A stretch of 64,000 nt of DNA from CAYWTS01 sp964461265 (GTDB taxonomy: Bacteria; Bacteroidota; Ignavibacteria; Tepidaquicellales; OLB5): assembly GCA_964461265.1 (NCBI GenBank), contig CAYWTS010000002.1, positions 142,833 to 206,832 on the forward strand. The letters are read 5' to 3'. The notes beneath the pieces were generated by a model. It was given only the letters and a program-made list of their open reading frames with translations. It made no database searches and had not been told where the DNA came from. The position numbers and the translations under genes are program-made. Below, one piece after another: positions 34,602-43,809 of the stretch (its first letter is position 1; each line of letters opens with the position of its first letter).

Positions 34602-35999
34602 TTAAATTATCGAATCCACAATTTCTTCCATCTTCATCCCACGCGAACCCTTCACTAAAACAATATCATTTTTACTTATATTGAGTTTTAACATTTCTAT
34701 TAACGTTTTTTTATCTTCAAAATAATAATTACTGCTCAAGCCTTTTGCACCCCTGTAAGTTTCGTAAGATAACTTACCATAGGTGTATAGAGCATCGAAT
34801 TTCATTTGTTTTACAAGCCTGCCAGCATTACAATGCTCTGCTATTCCCGTTTTTCCCAGTTCAAGCATATCTCCAAGTACAACGTGTTTTTTCCCGCTGC
34901 ATTTGTATATTTTTAAATTTTGCAGGGCAGCTTTCACCGAATCCGGATTTGCGTTGTAACTATCATCAATTATCCAGTACCCCTTCGATTTCTTTATCTC
35001 ATTTCTGCGTTTTGTAATTCTCTTTATCTCATGTAATGCAGATTTAACGTGATAAAACGGAACGTTAAAGAATAAACCCACAGCAGAAGCAGCAAGTGCA
35101 GAGTAAAAACTTTGTATTCCTGCTATACAAAGTGACGTTGTAAATGACTGTTTCCCGCAGCTGATTGCAATTTCAGGATAAAACGATTTAAATCTTTTCA
35201 GCACACCCGTCACGTTTGCATTTGCGTGTGTGCCAAAAGAGTATATATTTAATTTCCGATTTTGTGACATCTTTCTTATATATTTATCGTCACTGTTTAA
35301 AAAAAATGTTCCGTAAACGTTTTCAAGATAATCTATTAATCTGCCTTCTTCTTTACAAACACCTTTTAAGTTTTTCAGGAACTCAAGGTGTTCTCTGCCG
35401 ATGTTTGTTAAAAGTCCGAATTGAGGCTTAGCAATTCTGCAAAGCTCTTCAATTTCCCCGAATTGGTTAGTACCAACTTCAATCACCGCAATGTTATGCT
35501 TTTTCCGAAGCTTAAAAAGTGTTAAAGGTACTCCAATACGGTTATTAAAGTTACATTCTGATTTTAACACCGAATATTTTTTCGAAAGAACAAAAGCAGT
35601 AAAATCTTTAACTGATGTTTTTCCGTTACTGCCTCCTATTGCTACCACAGGTATAAGAAACCGGCTTCTGTAAAGAGAAGCAAGCTTTCCAAAAGATTTT
35701 AACGTGTCATTTACTAAAATCCAGCATACACTGCCGAATTTATATCCAAGCTTTCTTTTAACACTCGTTGTGTTATTTTTATTTATTACAACAGCTTTTA
35801 CTCCGCGTTTTACAACATCAGAAATAAAATTATGCCCATCGAACTTTTCTCCTTTTATTGCAAAGAACACATCGGAGTTCAGGCATTTTCTTGAATCTAT
35901 CGATACACCTTTTACTGTATAACTTTTAAGTTTATCTGCATTTATAATAACTGCCCCGTCAAAACTCATAAAATCTTCAAGTGTAAATCTCATCAGCAA
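34602..35999 (-). CDS. murF: UDP-N-acetylmuramoyl-tripeptide--D-alanyl-D-alanine ligase
   Basis: 465 aa. It adds D-Ala-D-Ala to complete the pentapeptide. P-loop AIGGSNGKTSVKDF, the NIGREHLEFL segment, and DDSYNANPDSVKAAL in the C-terminal region are typical for MurF. It overlaps the murE stop by 7 bp. Confidence 0.96.
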   Translation of the reverse strand: MLMRFTLEDFMSFDGAVIINADKLKSYTVKGVSIDSRKCLNSDVFFAIKGEKFDGHNFISDVVKRGVKAVVINKNNTTSVKRKLGYKFGSVCWILVNDTLKSFGKLASLYRSRFLIPVVAIGGSNGKTSVKDFTAFVLSKKYSVLKSECNFNNRIGVPLTLFKLRKKHNIAVIEVGTNQFGEIEELCRIAKPQFGLLTNIGREHLEFLKNLKGVCKEEGRLIDYLENVYGTFFLNSDDKYIRKMSQNRKLNIYSFGTHANANVTGVLKRFKSFYPEIAISCGKQSFTTSLCIAGIQSFYSALAASAVGLFFNVPFYHVKSALHEIKRITKRRNEIKKSKGYWIIDDSYNANPDSVKAALQNLKIYKCSGKKHVVLGDMLELGKTGIAEHCNAGRLVKQMKFDALYTYGKLSYETYRGAKGLSSNYYFEDKKTLIEMLKLNISKNDIVLVKGSRGMKMEEIVDSII

Positions 36000-37477
36000 T
36001 ATCTCAATACTATTTCCTTGTCGCTAAAATGGTATTTTTTATCACCGATTATCTGGTAATCTTCGTGTCCTTTGCCTGCAATAAGTATCACGTCATTTCT
36101 ATCGGAAAGCTTAATTGCTTTGCAGATTGCTTCTTCACGATTTTCAATCACAAGATATTTTTTCGATTTAAAACCTGTTTCTATTTCAGAAATTATGTCC
36201 ATCGGTTTTTCATTACGCGGATTGTCTGAAGTTACAATTACCGTATCGCTTAGTTCTTCGGCAATAGCAGCCATTTTAGGTCTTTTAGTTCTATCACGGT
36301 TACCGCCGCAGCCAAAAACGGTTATTACTTTACCCTGTAACGAATTCACAGAACGTATCTCGCGAATAGTGCTGAGTACATTTAATAATGAATCTGGAGT
36401 ATGCGAATAATCAACAATTGCAATTGAACCGTTTTTCAGTACAAACTGCATAAACCTGCCTTCAACCGGTTTAAATTCTGCAACAGCATCACGGATTGTT
36501 TTAAATGTCAGCTTATAAGTTTTTAATGCTGCAACAGCTGCCATTATATTATAAACATTGAATTTCCCGGTCAGTTTAGATTTAAAAGAAATTTTATCTT
36601 TGCCTTCACCGTTTAACGGAACAAGCATATCGAAGCTCATGCCTTTAAAATCCATCTTCAATTCCTTTACCGAATAGGCTGAACTGCCGAAACCAAAAGA
36701 AATTCTCTCAGCTTCGGTGTTTTCTACTGCTTTTTTACCGTACGGGTCATCGGAATTATAGACAGATACAGTGTTAAAATTCTTTAGGTTAATGCGTTTA
36801 AGCGAATCAAAAAGAATCTTTTTAGCTTTAAAGTAATTATCTACCGTCTCATGGAAATCAAGATGTTCAGGTGTCAGATTCGTAAATACTGCAACATCAA
36901 ATTCGATTCCATTAATTCTTTTCATAATAAGTGAATGAGAAGAAACCTCCATAGTAACATATTCAACCCCTCTTGAATACATTTCATTTAACAACCGGTT
37001 TAATTCAACCGATTCCGGGGTAGTAAACTCAGTATGAAAGAATTCATCATTAATATAATTTCCATTAGTTCCTATCAATCCGGTTTTGTAACCAGCGTAT
37101 CTAAGAACAAAATTTATTAGACTGGTAACTGTTGTTTTTCCGTTAGTTCCGGTTACACCGGTTACTTTCATTTTATGAGAAGGGAAATCATAAAATATAT
37201 TGCTAAGGGAAGCAAGTGTGCTTCTGCAATCGTTCACTTTATGTACGCATGGATACGGGAAAATCCGGCTGCTATCTGTAAATACAGCAGAAGCACCCTT
37301 AGATATTACTTCCGGAACGTAAACGTTTCCGTCGTGTCTTAAACCTTTCAATGCAAAAAAAACGTCACCGGCTTTAATTTTCCGTGAATCATAACAAAGC
37401 GAATTGACCTTAAAGTCATTCTTTGGCTTAAGACCTGTTAGCTCAGGTGATTTTATTATTAATTCAGAAAACATCAT
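35993..37477 (-). CDS. murE: UDP-MurNAc-tripeptide synthetase, meso-DAP type
   Basis: 494 aa. P-loop VTGTNGKTTVTSL, carbamylated-Lys region, and the substrate-selecting motif DNPR (in TSDNPRNEKP), which marks meso-diaminopimelate rather than lysine as the added amino acid. The peptidoglycan is therefore probably of the DAP type. It overlaps ftsI by 4 bp. Confidence 0.97.
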   Translation of the reverse strand: MMFSELIIKSPELTGLKPKNDFKVNSLCYDSRKIKAGDVFFALKGLRHDGNVYVPEVISKGASAVFTDSSRIFPYPCVHKVNDCRSTLASLSNIFYDFPSHKMKVTGVTGTNGKTTVTSLINFVLRYAGYKTGLIGTNGNYINDEFFHTEFTTPESVELNRLLNEMYSRGVEYVTMEVSSHSLIMKRINGIEFDVAVFTNLTPEHLDFHETVDNYFKAKKILFDSLKRINLKNFNTVSVYNSDDPYGKKAVENTEAERISFGFGSSAYSVKELKMDFKGMSFDMLVPLNGEGKDKISFKSKLTGKFNVYNIMAAVAALKTYKLTFKTIRDAVAEFKPVEGRFMQFVLKNGSIAIVDYSHTPDSLLNVLSTIREIRSVNSLQGKVITVFGCGGNRDRTKRPKMAAIAEELSDTVIVTSDNPRNEKPMDIISEIETGFKSKKYLVIENREEAICKAIKLSDRNDVILIAGKGHEDYQIIGDKKYHFSDKEIVLRYC

Positions 37478-39633
37478 TCAGCTTTAAGTTCCTGGCAATA
37501 AATAAATACTTTCTGGTTTCTCAGGATCTGTTCTCCCGGTTGCGGTTTTTGCCCGGTAACAATTCCGTTACCCGATATAATAAATTCAAGCCCAAGTGCT
37601 GACATCATACTAATTGAATTTCGTACGCTCATACCTTTAAGCTCAGGTACTATTATATAACTGCCTTTTACATTTCTTGTCATTATCTGATTTTTATCTG
37701 CTGTTTCCAATATTACCTTTTCTACTGAACCATCGTCATCAGGAACCATCTTACAGCTTTTTATAACTGCATTTTTTAACGGACCGTTAACTTCAAAATC
37801 AATCTTTTTTTCGGTTAAGATATATGCAGCATCTTCGAGGTTGATATCATCCAGTTTCAGATCAGATTCATTATAATAATGATTCTGAAGCTGCTGATTT
37901 GTTACATCCATAGCTATGTTATCTTTCACGAACAATATATCATTACCGTTCATACCTTCAAGCTGAATTAACCGTTCAGCAATTTTTTTAAATACAGGTG
38001 CTGCAACCTTTCCGCCGTAAATCTGCCCGGCCATAGGTGCATCTACGACAACCGAAATTACTATCTGCGGATTTTCAGCAGGAAAATAACCGATAAAAGA
38101 AGACGTGTAGAACTGTTTAGAATATTCACCGTTAACAATCTTTTGTGAAGTGCCTGTTTTACCTGCAATTTTTACTTCATCCATCCTTGCTTCGGTCCCT
38201 GTTCCTCTTTCAACTACACCGCTTAAAAATGATGTGATTGTTCTTGCCGATTGCTCGGAAATTACCGTTCTTAACTTAGTCGGTTGGTTTTCAAATTCCA
38301 ATATTCCATCGGGTGTTAATTCTTTTTTTATAATGTACGGCTTCATCAATATTCCGTTGTTTGCAATACATGCATAAGCATTTGTAATCTGCACAGTATT
38401 TACCATTACTTCGTATCCGATTGACGAAAACCTTAATGAAACTTTTGAATATTCCACAGGCTTTTTAAGCTGTCCTTTCATTTCACCGGGGTAATCGATA
38501 CCGCTGTAAATGCCAAATCCGAAATCCCTGGCATATTTATAGAACCGCTCTGCTCCCAGCTTTTCTGCTGATTTAACAATACCAACATTACTCGATTGTT
38601 CCACAACCTGCTGGAATGTAAGACTGGAAGATTTATGGCTGTCTTTTATGATAATATCATAAATTTTATACTCTCCTCCGTTTGTTTCTACTATGGAATT
38701 TTTATTTTCCAAACCTTCTTCAAGGCATGCAGATGCAGTCACAATCTTAAAGGTAGAGCCGGGTTCATACATATCGGTGACTGCGGTTAATTTACCGTAA
38801 TCAGGTTCATTCCCGTTAATCGTCTGGTTGCGGTATGAATAAACTCCAAGCACTTCCCCGGTTTTAACCGACATAATTAAACACTTACCGCCTTCAGCAT
38901 TATTGGCATCGATACCTGCTTTAAGCTCTTCTTCAACTATCTTCTGTATATCAAGATCTATGGTTAAAACCACACCATTTCCGTTTACAGGATCCACACG
39001 CGGGTATTCAAGAGCCGGGCGTTTTTTCCCCAGTCCGTCTTTTTGCATAACAACGTATCCTTCTTTACCTGCAAGGTCGGTTTCACATTCAAGCTCTATG
39101 CCGCTGATTCCCTTATTATCTGTATCGGTAACACCTATTATTTGTGATGCAACACTGCCGTAATTTTTGGTTCTTTCCGATTCGTTCTGTTTTATAATCC
39201 CTGTTATATTGATGTCTTTAACAAGTGAATCGAACGAAGGGTCAATTCTTCTTTCGAGCCAAACAAATGATGTGTTTTTCGAATTTAGCTTATCGAGATA
39301 GTAAGATTTATCTTTCTGAAATATTCTGGCAAATACCTCTGCAACGGAATCTTTATTATCTATCATATTCGGATCAGCTGCAAAAGTTATCCTCGTTGTA
39401 TTGGTTACAAGTGCATTGAATTTACGGTCATAAATTATACCGCGGGTGGGAATCAGAGGTATGCTTTTTTCATACTGCCGTTTTGCCGCAAGCTGGTATT
39501 TTGAACTATCTATAACCTGAATGGTAAACAATTTTACGGCTACAATAATAAGAAGACACAGGAAAAATATAATAAATACGCTAATACGCCTGTTTGTGTT
39601 TGCTTGGTTAGTATTTTTTCCCTTTTCAGACAA
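37474..39633 (-). CDS. ftsI: Division transpeptidase FtsI (PBP3) with PASTA domain
   Basis: 719 aa, longer than E. coli FtsI because of a C-terminal extension. Membrane helix 16-40; PBP dimerisation domain; transpeptidase domain with S293-T-F-K296, S347-S-N349 and K492-T-G494; then a PASTA domain (about 650-719: IVPELKGMSVRNSISMM ... QPGEQILRNQKVFIYC). It cross-links septal peptidoglycan with FtsW. PASTA domains bind peptidoglycan or aid substrate recognition. Start is TTG at 39633, 10 bp after ftsL. Confidence 0.97.
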   Translation of the reverse strand: MSEKGKNTNQANTNRRISVFIIFFLCLLIIVAVKLFTIQVIDSSKYQLAAKRQYEKSIPLIPTRGIIYDRKFNALVTNTTRITFAADPNMIDNKDSVAEVFARIFQKDKSYYLDKLNSKNTSFVWLERRIDPSFDSLVKDINITGIIKQNESERTKNYGSVASQIIGVTDTDNKGISGIELECETDLAGKEGYVVMQKDGLGKKRPALEYPRVDPVNGNGVVLTIDLDIQKIVEEELKAGIDANNAEGGKCLIMSVKTGEVLGVYSYRNQTINGNEPDYGKLTAVTDMYEPGSTFKIVTASACLEEGLENKNSIVETNGGEYKIYDIIIKDSHKSSSLTFQQVVEQSSNVGIVKSAEKLGAERFYKYARDFGFGIYSGIDYPGEMKGQLKKPVEYSKVSLRFSSIGYEVMVNTVQITNAYACIANNGILMKPYIIKKELTPDGILEFENQPTKLRTVISEQSARTITSFLSGVVERGTGTEARMDEVKIAGKTGTSQKIVNGEYSKQFYTSSFIGYFPAENPQIVISVVVDAPMAGQIYGGKVAAPVFKKIAERLIQLEGMNGNDILFVKDNIAMDVTNQQLQNHYYNESDLKLDDINLEDAAYILTEKKIDFEVNGPLKNAVIKSCKMVPDDDGSVEKVILETADKNQIMTRNVKGSYIIVPELKGMSVRNSISMMSALGLEFIISGNGIVTGQKPQPGEQILRNQKVFIYCQELKAE

Positions 39634-39643
39634 CTTATAATAT

Positions 39644-39955
39644 TTATTCGGTTTTAACTAATTGTGATTTCTCAATGGGCAGTATCTTAATATTCTGTTT
39701 CAAAAACGTCAGCTTCAGATTTCCCTCAGCAGCTGGTTTAATTTTATCGTATGTTGTTAGATATTCAATCTCTGCCTGCAGACTGTTATTAGTTCCCGAT
39801 ACCCTTCTTATTTCTTCTTTCAATAAGTTATTTTCCACTACGAGTGAGTTTACATATATTATATTGTAAACAAGGAATACTATAACACCAACAGCAGAAA
39901 ACAATCCTATCAGGAAATTAAAAAGTGAAATACGGTTTTTATTATTGTTTCTCAT
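39644..39955 (-). CDS. ftsL: FtsL-like divisome protein
   Basis: 103 aa bitopic protein: a short basic cytoplasmic tail, one membrane helix (about 12-32) and a coiled coil (VENNLLKEEIRRVSGTNNSLQAEIEYL). Its position between rsmH and ftsI is diagnostic for FtsL; the sequence itself is poorly conserved in this family. It overlaps rsmH by 14 bp. Confidence 0.85.
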   Translation of the reverse strand: MRNNNKNRISLFNFLIGLFSAVGVIVFLVYNIIYVNSLVVENNLLKEEIRRVSGTNNSLQAEIEYLTTYDKIKPAAEGNLKLTFLKQNIKILPIEKSQLVKTE

Positions 39956-40841
39956 TAAGCTTACGGGCTGCTCTTAATTTTGCGCTCCTTGAACGCGGAT
40001 TATTCAAAACTTCCGTATCACCAGCCATTAACGGCTTTTTTGTTATTACTTCCAGTCTGTCTTTATCCCTGAAAAAATGTTTTACTATCCTGTCTTCAAG
40101 CGAATGATATGATACAACAACTATCCTTGCATCAGGTTTCAGATAGCTCGTTACATCGCTAAGGCATTTTTTCAGATTATTCAATTCGTTATTAACTTCT
40201 ATCCTGATAGCCTGAAAAATTTTCGAAAGTTCCCTGTTTAAAAATCTCTGGGGAATTTTTTTCCTGAAAATTTCGAAAACATCACCGGTGGTTTCAAACC
40301 TTCTGCTGTTCCTGCATTCAATAATCTCAGAAACGATTTTTTTGTAATTTCTCACCTCGCCGTAATCCCTGAATACTTTCCACAGACTTTCCCTGTCATA
40401 TTTATTCAGCACATCTGCAGCGGTTACTTTCAGGTCTTTTCCGGTTCGCATGTCGAGTAACGTGTTTTTCAAATAACTGAAGCCATCTTCGTAATCAAGC
40501 TGGTATGTTGATAAACCCAGATCAAGCACAATTCCGTCTATCTTTTCAGTACCATTTTGTTCTAGTAATAAACCTATATCAGCAAAATTTCCTATAATAA
40601 TCTTCAGACAACTGCTGTATTCATTAATTATATTCCTTGCATAGCTTAAAACATTTGCGTCCCGGTCAATCCCGATAACATTTACCTTACGATTAAGATA
40701 ATCCAGAATCCTCTTTGAATACCCTCCGCTGCCGAACGTTCCGTCAACAAATACTGCATCAGCCGTTCCTTTATAACCGGATAGAAGGATATCTACCGCT
40801 TCATTTAAAAGAACGGGCACATGATAAATATTCTCCTGCAT
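39942..40841 (-). CDS. rsmH: 16S rRNA m4C1402 methyltransferase RsmH (MraW)
   Basis: 299 aa SAM methyltransferase. Motifs: YHVPVLLNEAVDIL, FVDGTFGSGGYSKRIL (SAM binding), GIVLDLGLSTYQLD, RIEVNNELNNLK and VVVSYHSLEDRIVKHFF. The end KLRAARKLNEKQ is also typical. It is the second gene of the dcw cluster, 7 bp after mraZ. Confidence 0.97.
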   Translation of the reverse strand: MQENIYHVPVLLNEAVDILLSGYKGTADAVFVDGTFGSGGYSKRILDYLNRKVNVIGIDRDANVLSYARNIINEYSSCLKIIIGNFADIGLLLEQNGTEKIDGIVLDLGLSTYQLDYEDGFSYLKNTLLDMRTGKDLKVTAADVLNKYDRESLWKVFRDYGEVRNYKKIVSEIIECRNSRRFETTGDVFEIFRKKIPQRFLNRELSKIFQAIRIEVNNELNNLKKCLSDVTSYLKPDARIVVVSYHSLEDRIVKHFFRDKDRLEVITKKPLMAGDTEVLNNPRSRSAKLRAARKLNEKQ

Positions 40842-40848
40842 AAGGAGA

Positions 40849-41316
40849 TTAATTTTTGATTGGATAAACCGGTGATTTTTTCTTTCCGAGCACTTTTTCC
40901 ATCACATCCTCGTAAGATTGGCCGCTGCTCTGTAAGTATATATCGAATGTTTCAGGATTCCAGATCTCAACTTTATTAAGCTGACCGATTAGAAGAACTT
41001 CTTTCTTAATGTTTACAACCTGCATCGTTTTCTGTGAAAGAAGAATTCTGAATTGTGCATCAATTTGAAATTCTTCTGCGTGATATAAAAACTGCCTTAA
41101 TAGCCTTGTATCGGATTCTGCGTACTCATCAAGCTGTAATAGTTTTTCTTTTGTCTTCAGCCATTGAACATCATCATACAGCCATAAACAGCTGTCTCGT
41201 CCCAGAATAATGTGAACTTTCCCGTTAGCTTCAGCGGGAATGTTCCTACGGAATTTTGCAGGGATGATAAGACGTCCTTTATCATCAAGTGACTGTATTA
41301 CACTTCCTTCGTACAT
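40849..41316 (-). CDS. mraZ: Transcriptional regulator MraZ
   Basis: 155 aa from ATG at 41316. An upstream frame to 41418 would run through the promoter and operator and adds 34 residues unlike MraZ, so I reject it. The protein begins MYEGSVIQSLDDKGRLIIPAKFRRN, the family start, and has two SpoVT-AbrB-like halves each with a DxxxR motif (DDKGR; DAQFR). MraZ forms a ring that binds tandem repeats in its own promoter; such repeats are present at 41356-41393. It regulates the dcw cluster it heads. Confidence 0.95.
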   Translation of the reverse strand: MYEGSVIQSLDDKGRLIIPAKFRRNIPAEANGKVHIILGRDSCLWLYDDVQWLKTKEKLLQLDEYAESDTRLLRQFLYHAEEFQIDAQFRILLSQKTMQVVNIKKEVLLIGQLNKVEIWNPETFDIYLQSSGQSYEDVMEKVLGKKKSPVYPIKN

Positions 41317-41355
41317 TCGAATATTTTTTTTGGGCAGGATTGAGAGGGTGGGTTT

Positions 41356-41393
41356 AATTCCCCAATTCCCCACTTTCCTCCACTTTCCTCCAC
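41356..41393 (-). promoter_or_regulatory. MraZ operator: 10-bp-periodic repeats
   Basis: Read on the minus strand: GTGGAGGAAA, GTGGAGGAAA, GTGGGGAATT, GGGGAATT, exactly one helical turn apart. The phase gives AAAGTGG boxes, the pattern described for MraZ sites in Mycoplasma, and resembles the TGGG-type boxes of E. coli. The repeats start 2 nt after the -7 box and cover the expected start site, as fits autorepression. Confidence 0.75.
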
Positions 41394-41395
41394 CA

Positions 41396-41425
41396 CAAAA
41401 ATAATGAATAAAATACAAAAGTCAA
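41396..41425 (-). promoter_or_regulatory. Bacteroidetes-type promoter of mraZ/dcw cluster
   Basis: On the minus strand TTG (41425-41423), a 19-nt spacer, TATTTTTG (41403-41396), matching TTG-N19-21-TAnnTTTG. Confidence 0.78.
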
Positions 41426-41796
41426 GCCCCGAAATGGATAATCTTTAGATTTTTTTAAGGTTTGGTAAGAGAGAAGAAATTAGGGAAAAAAGGGTATAAT
41501 TATTTAATTTCGTTCGAAGAAAGAGCGAAACATATCTTCTCCGTCAATATTGACAATGACTGAAAAAAAAGATTGAATCGGTAGGAAACGCTAGCGGTAT
41601 AAAACCTAATGCTATACTAAATGAATGCTATTAGTATTGTACTAGCTCACGATGTTACGGTTTGTTTAAAATCACGGTATCTACGTGTTTCATTACGCCA
41701 CTCAGTATAAACAGCATCAACACTCGGTTCATTAAGAGGTCGTAAATCATTGTTCTAATTTTCACTTTCTTGTTCCATGTTAAAGATTTAAAAATA
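41426..41796. other. Gene-free stretch between mraZ and the LysE gene
   Basis: 371 bases. It contains a short hairpin (tttcgttcg..agcgaaa near 41520) and a minus-strand run of about 35 codons (near 41650-41755; PLNEPSVDAVYTEWRNETRRY) that looks coding but has no start or family. This is possibly the remnant of a lost gene. Confidence 0.4.
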
Positions 41797-42546
41797 TTAA
41801 AACAAATGAAAAATTTCTATTGAAGCACGGACAAATAAAATAATACCAAGTATAAACAATGTAATACCGGCAGCAATATTCAATTTATTTACCGTAGTAA
41901 TATTAATTCTGTGTTTATTACTGGTTATCAGTCTTAACAAAACATAAAACCATAAAGCTGTTCCGGCAAATGCACCTGCAGAAAAAACAAGCCCGTCTAT
42001 AATACCGGTATTTATAATCCTGTAACCCTTCAGATAGCCCACAACTGCAACCCATGAGGCAGGTAAGGTAATAGAGGACATGCAGAGCATAACACCCATC
42101 ATAAATAATCCTGTGTAACTTGATTTTGAAACAACAGGAACATGTGTATGCTTGGTAAATTCAATTGCCTTCTCTTCGGCTTCCTGTAGCTTTTCGGATT
42201 GTTTTTCTTCCATTTCTTCAAAGCCAATCTTCGACTTCATTATCTTATAACCGTAAACCACAACAACCATACATCCAAGATAGGTTAGTATAATAATAAT
42301 AGAGGAAACATTCTCGTTGTAAAATTCACCTGCTTTATCGGGTAAAAAAGAAAGGACAAGTGAAATGCCGCCGAAGGCGATTAAGCAGTAGACAAAATCC
42401 ATAAATGCAGAACCAAGTGCAATAGCCATGCCTTCCTTAATCTCATTTTTAAAGCCTTTAGAAATAAGTGCAAAAGCAATTGGTCCCAGCGGAGGGATGG
42501 ATACAAGAAATCCTGTAATTATACCTGTAACTAATGATGTCAGCAT
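41797..42546 (-). CDS. LysE/RhtB-family exporter
   Basis: 249 aa with six membrane helices. The N-terminal signature ITGFLVSIPPLGPIAFALISKG and the following SAFMDFVYCLIAFGG are those of LysE-type amino-acid or small-solute exporters. A charged cytoplasmic loop (about 105-135, rich in Glu/Lys) separates the two halves, slightly longer than usual. The substrate cannot be told from sequence. It is a single gene. Confidence 0.82.
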   Translation of the reverse strand: MLTSLVTGIITGFLVSIPPLGPIAFALISKGFKNEIKEGMAIALGSAFMDFVYCLIAFGGISLVLSFLPDKAGEFYNENVSSIIIILTYLGCMVVVVYGYKIMKSKIGFEEMEEKQSEKLQEAEEKAIEFTKHTHVPVVSKSSYTGLFMMGVMLCMSSITLPASWVAVVGYLKGYRIINTGIIDGLVFSAGAFAGTALWFYVLLRLITSNKHRINITTVNKLNIAAGITLFILGIILFVRASIEIFHLF

Positions 42547-42636
42547 TAATTAAATTTTAACCGAAATGATACTCAAATGTAACAATCCCAAACAAACAAT
42601 TAAACACCTAATTTAATATTATCAACCATCCGGTTT

Positions 42637-42724
42637 GATTCGTTTTTAACGAATCAGCAACCTCACCCTGCTGTACAGGTGTTAAGGTAACGCGTAGGCG
42701 CCAGGCAGGCTTCAGCGGGATGAG
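42637..42724. repeat. Two adjacent inverted repeats
   Basis: gattcgtt-ttt-aacgaatc (42637-42655) is a perfect 8-bp stem. ctcaccctgctg/cagcgggatgag (42662-42673, 42713-42724) is a longer 10-of-12 inverted repeat with GC-rich content unlike the surroundings. They lie between the LysE and CDF genes, possibly as REP-like elements. Confidence 0.45.
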
Positions 42725-42753
42725 ACTTATTACAGCCTATTCAATACACATTG

Positions 42754-43680
42754 CTAACTATTACAGGTTTTCTTTAATGTTTCCCTCCCTTCAGGTTCGA
42801 TATGTATAAATACATCGTGTATACTTGGAAATTTGGATATAATAAAGTCTTTCACCTCATGGGCAATAAAATGCCCCTCTTTAACCGAGATATTTGCATC
42901 CACTACTACATGCAGGTCAACATAAAAATCCAAACCCATTTTTCTCACATTACATTTATCAAGCCCAACAACTCCGTTTACATCCAACGCAGTATTCAGT
43001 ATCTGTTCTTTTATAGATTCATGCGGAGCTGTATCCATAATTTCATCAAACGCAGGTTTGAAAATCCGGTAGGCATTAAACGAAATAATTACAGAAGCGA
43101 ATAAAGCAGCATAATCATCGGCACTTTCAAATCCTTTACCGCCAATAAGAGCGATAGAAATACCAACAAATACTGCTGCGGATGTAATAGCATCGCTCCG
43201 GTGATGCCATGCATCGCTTACAACTGCGGTGCTTTTTATATCATTTCCCACACGAAACACAAACCGGTAAAGCATTTCTTTTACAACCACTACAATAATC
43301 AAAACAATTAACGTGAATGGTGCAGGTGCATGGTGCGGTGTTATGATTTCGTGAATACTTTGGATAACTATTAAAACTGAAGCAGCAAAAAGGGCAAGAG
43401 ATACTAATATTGCAGCTATAGGTTCGGCTTTTCCGTGTCCGTAGGGATGGTCTTTATCGGGAGGTTTAGCAGAAATTTTCAATCCTCCCCAAACTATTAA
43501 CGAGCTGAATATATCAGTTGACGATTCTATTGCATCTGCAATAAGAGCATAAGAATTGCCAAGAAATCCGGTTATACCCTTCGCGGCTGCAAGGAATACA
43601 TTAATTGTAATACCTGCTAAAGTAGAACGTAAACCCTTTACCGAAGGGTGCGGAGTATTTGGTTTTCCGAGCGAGGTCAA
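42754..43680 (-). CDS. Cation diffusion facilitator (CDF) metal efflux transporter
   Basis: 308 aa. Six membrane helices with the zinc-site motifs ADAIESSTD (helix 2) and DAWHHRSDA (helix 5), plus DHPYGHGKAEPIAA between helices 2 and 3. A cytoplasmic metallochaperone-like domain follows (DLHVVVDANISVKEGHFIAHEV ... HDVFIHIEPEG). The HxxxD pattern suggests Zn2+, Fe2+ or Co2+ efflux in exchange for protons. Start is TTG at 43680, which leaves a normal N-terminus. Confidence 0.92.
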   Translation of the reverse strand: MTSLGKPNTPHPSVKGLRSTLAGITINVFLAAAKGITGFLGNSYALIADAIESSTDIFSSLIVWGGLKISAKPPDKDHPYGHGKAEPIAAILVSLALFAASVLIVIQSIHEIITPHHAPAPFTLIVLIIVVVVKEMLYRFVFRVGNDIKSTAVVSDAWHHRSDAITSAAVFVGISIALIGGKGFESADDYAALFASVIISFNAYRIFKPAFDEIMDTAPHESIKEQILNTALDVNGVVGLDKCNVRKMGLDFYVDLHVVVDANISVKEGHFIAHEVKDFIISKFPSIHDVFIHIEPEGRETLKKTCNS

Positions 43681-43717
43681 ATTTCAAAAGTAAATGTTTC
43701 CCTCAGAGCGGGATTTT

Positions 43718-43735
43718 GTCCCGACGCCTCGGGAC
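43718..43735. repeat. REP-like palindrome GTCCCGA..TCGGGAC
   Basis: Perfect 7-bp arms around cgcc. The same TCCCG..CGGGA core forms the insertion in the tRNA-like pseudogene at 2947-2962. Confidence 0.55.
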
Positions 43736-43809
43736 TCAACAATGTTCAATTAAATAGAATATAAATTCAATGGAATTTTCAATGCTCAGTGTCGCTGTCA
43801 GGAAAAAAA

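Noticed and set aside
41317..41418. N-terminal extension of MraZ
   Set aside because: This stretch holds the operator repeats and the -7 box; the family start MYEGS is at 41316.
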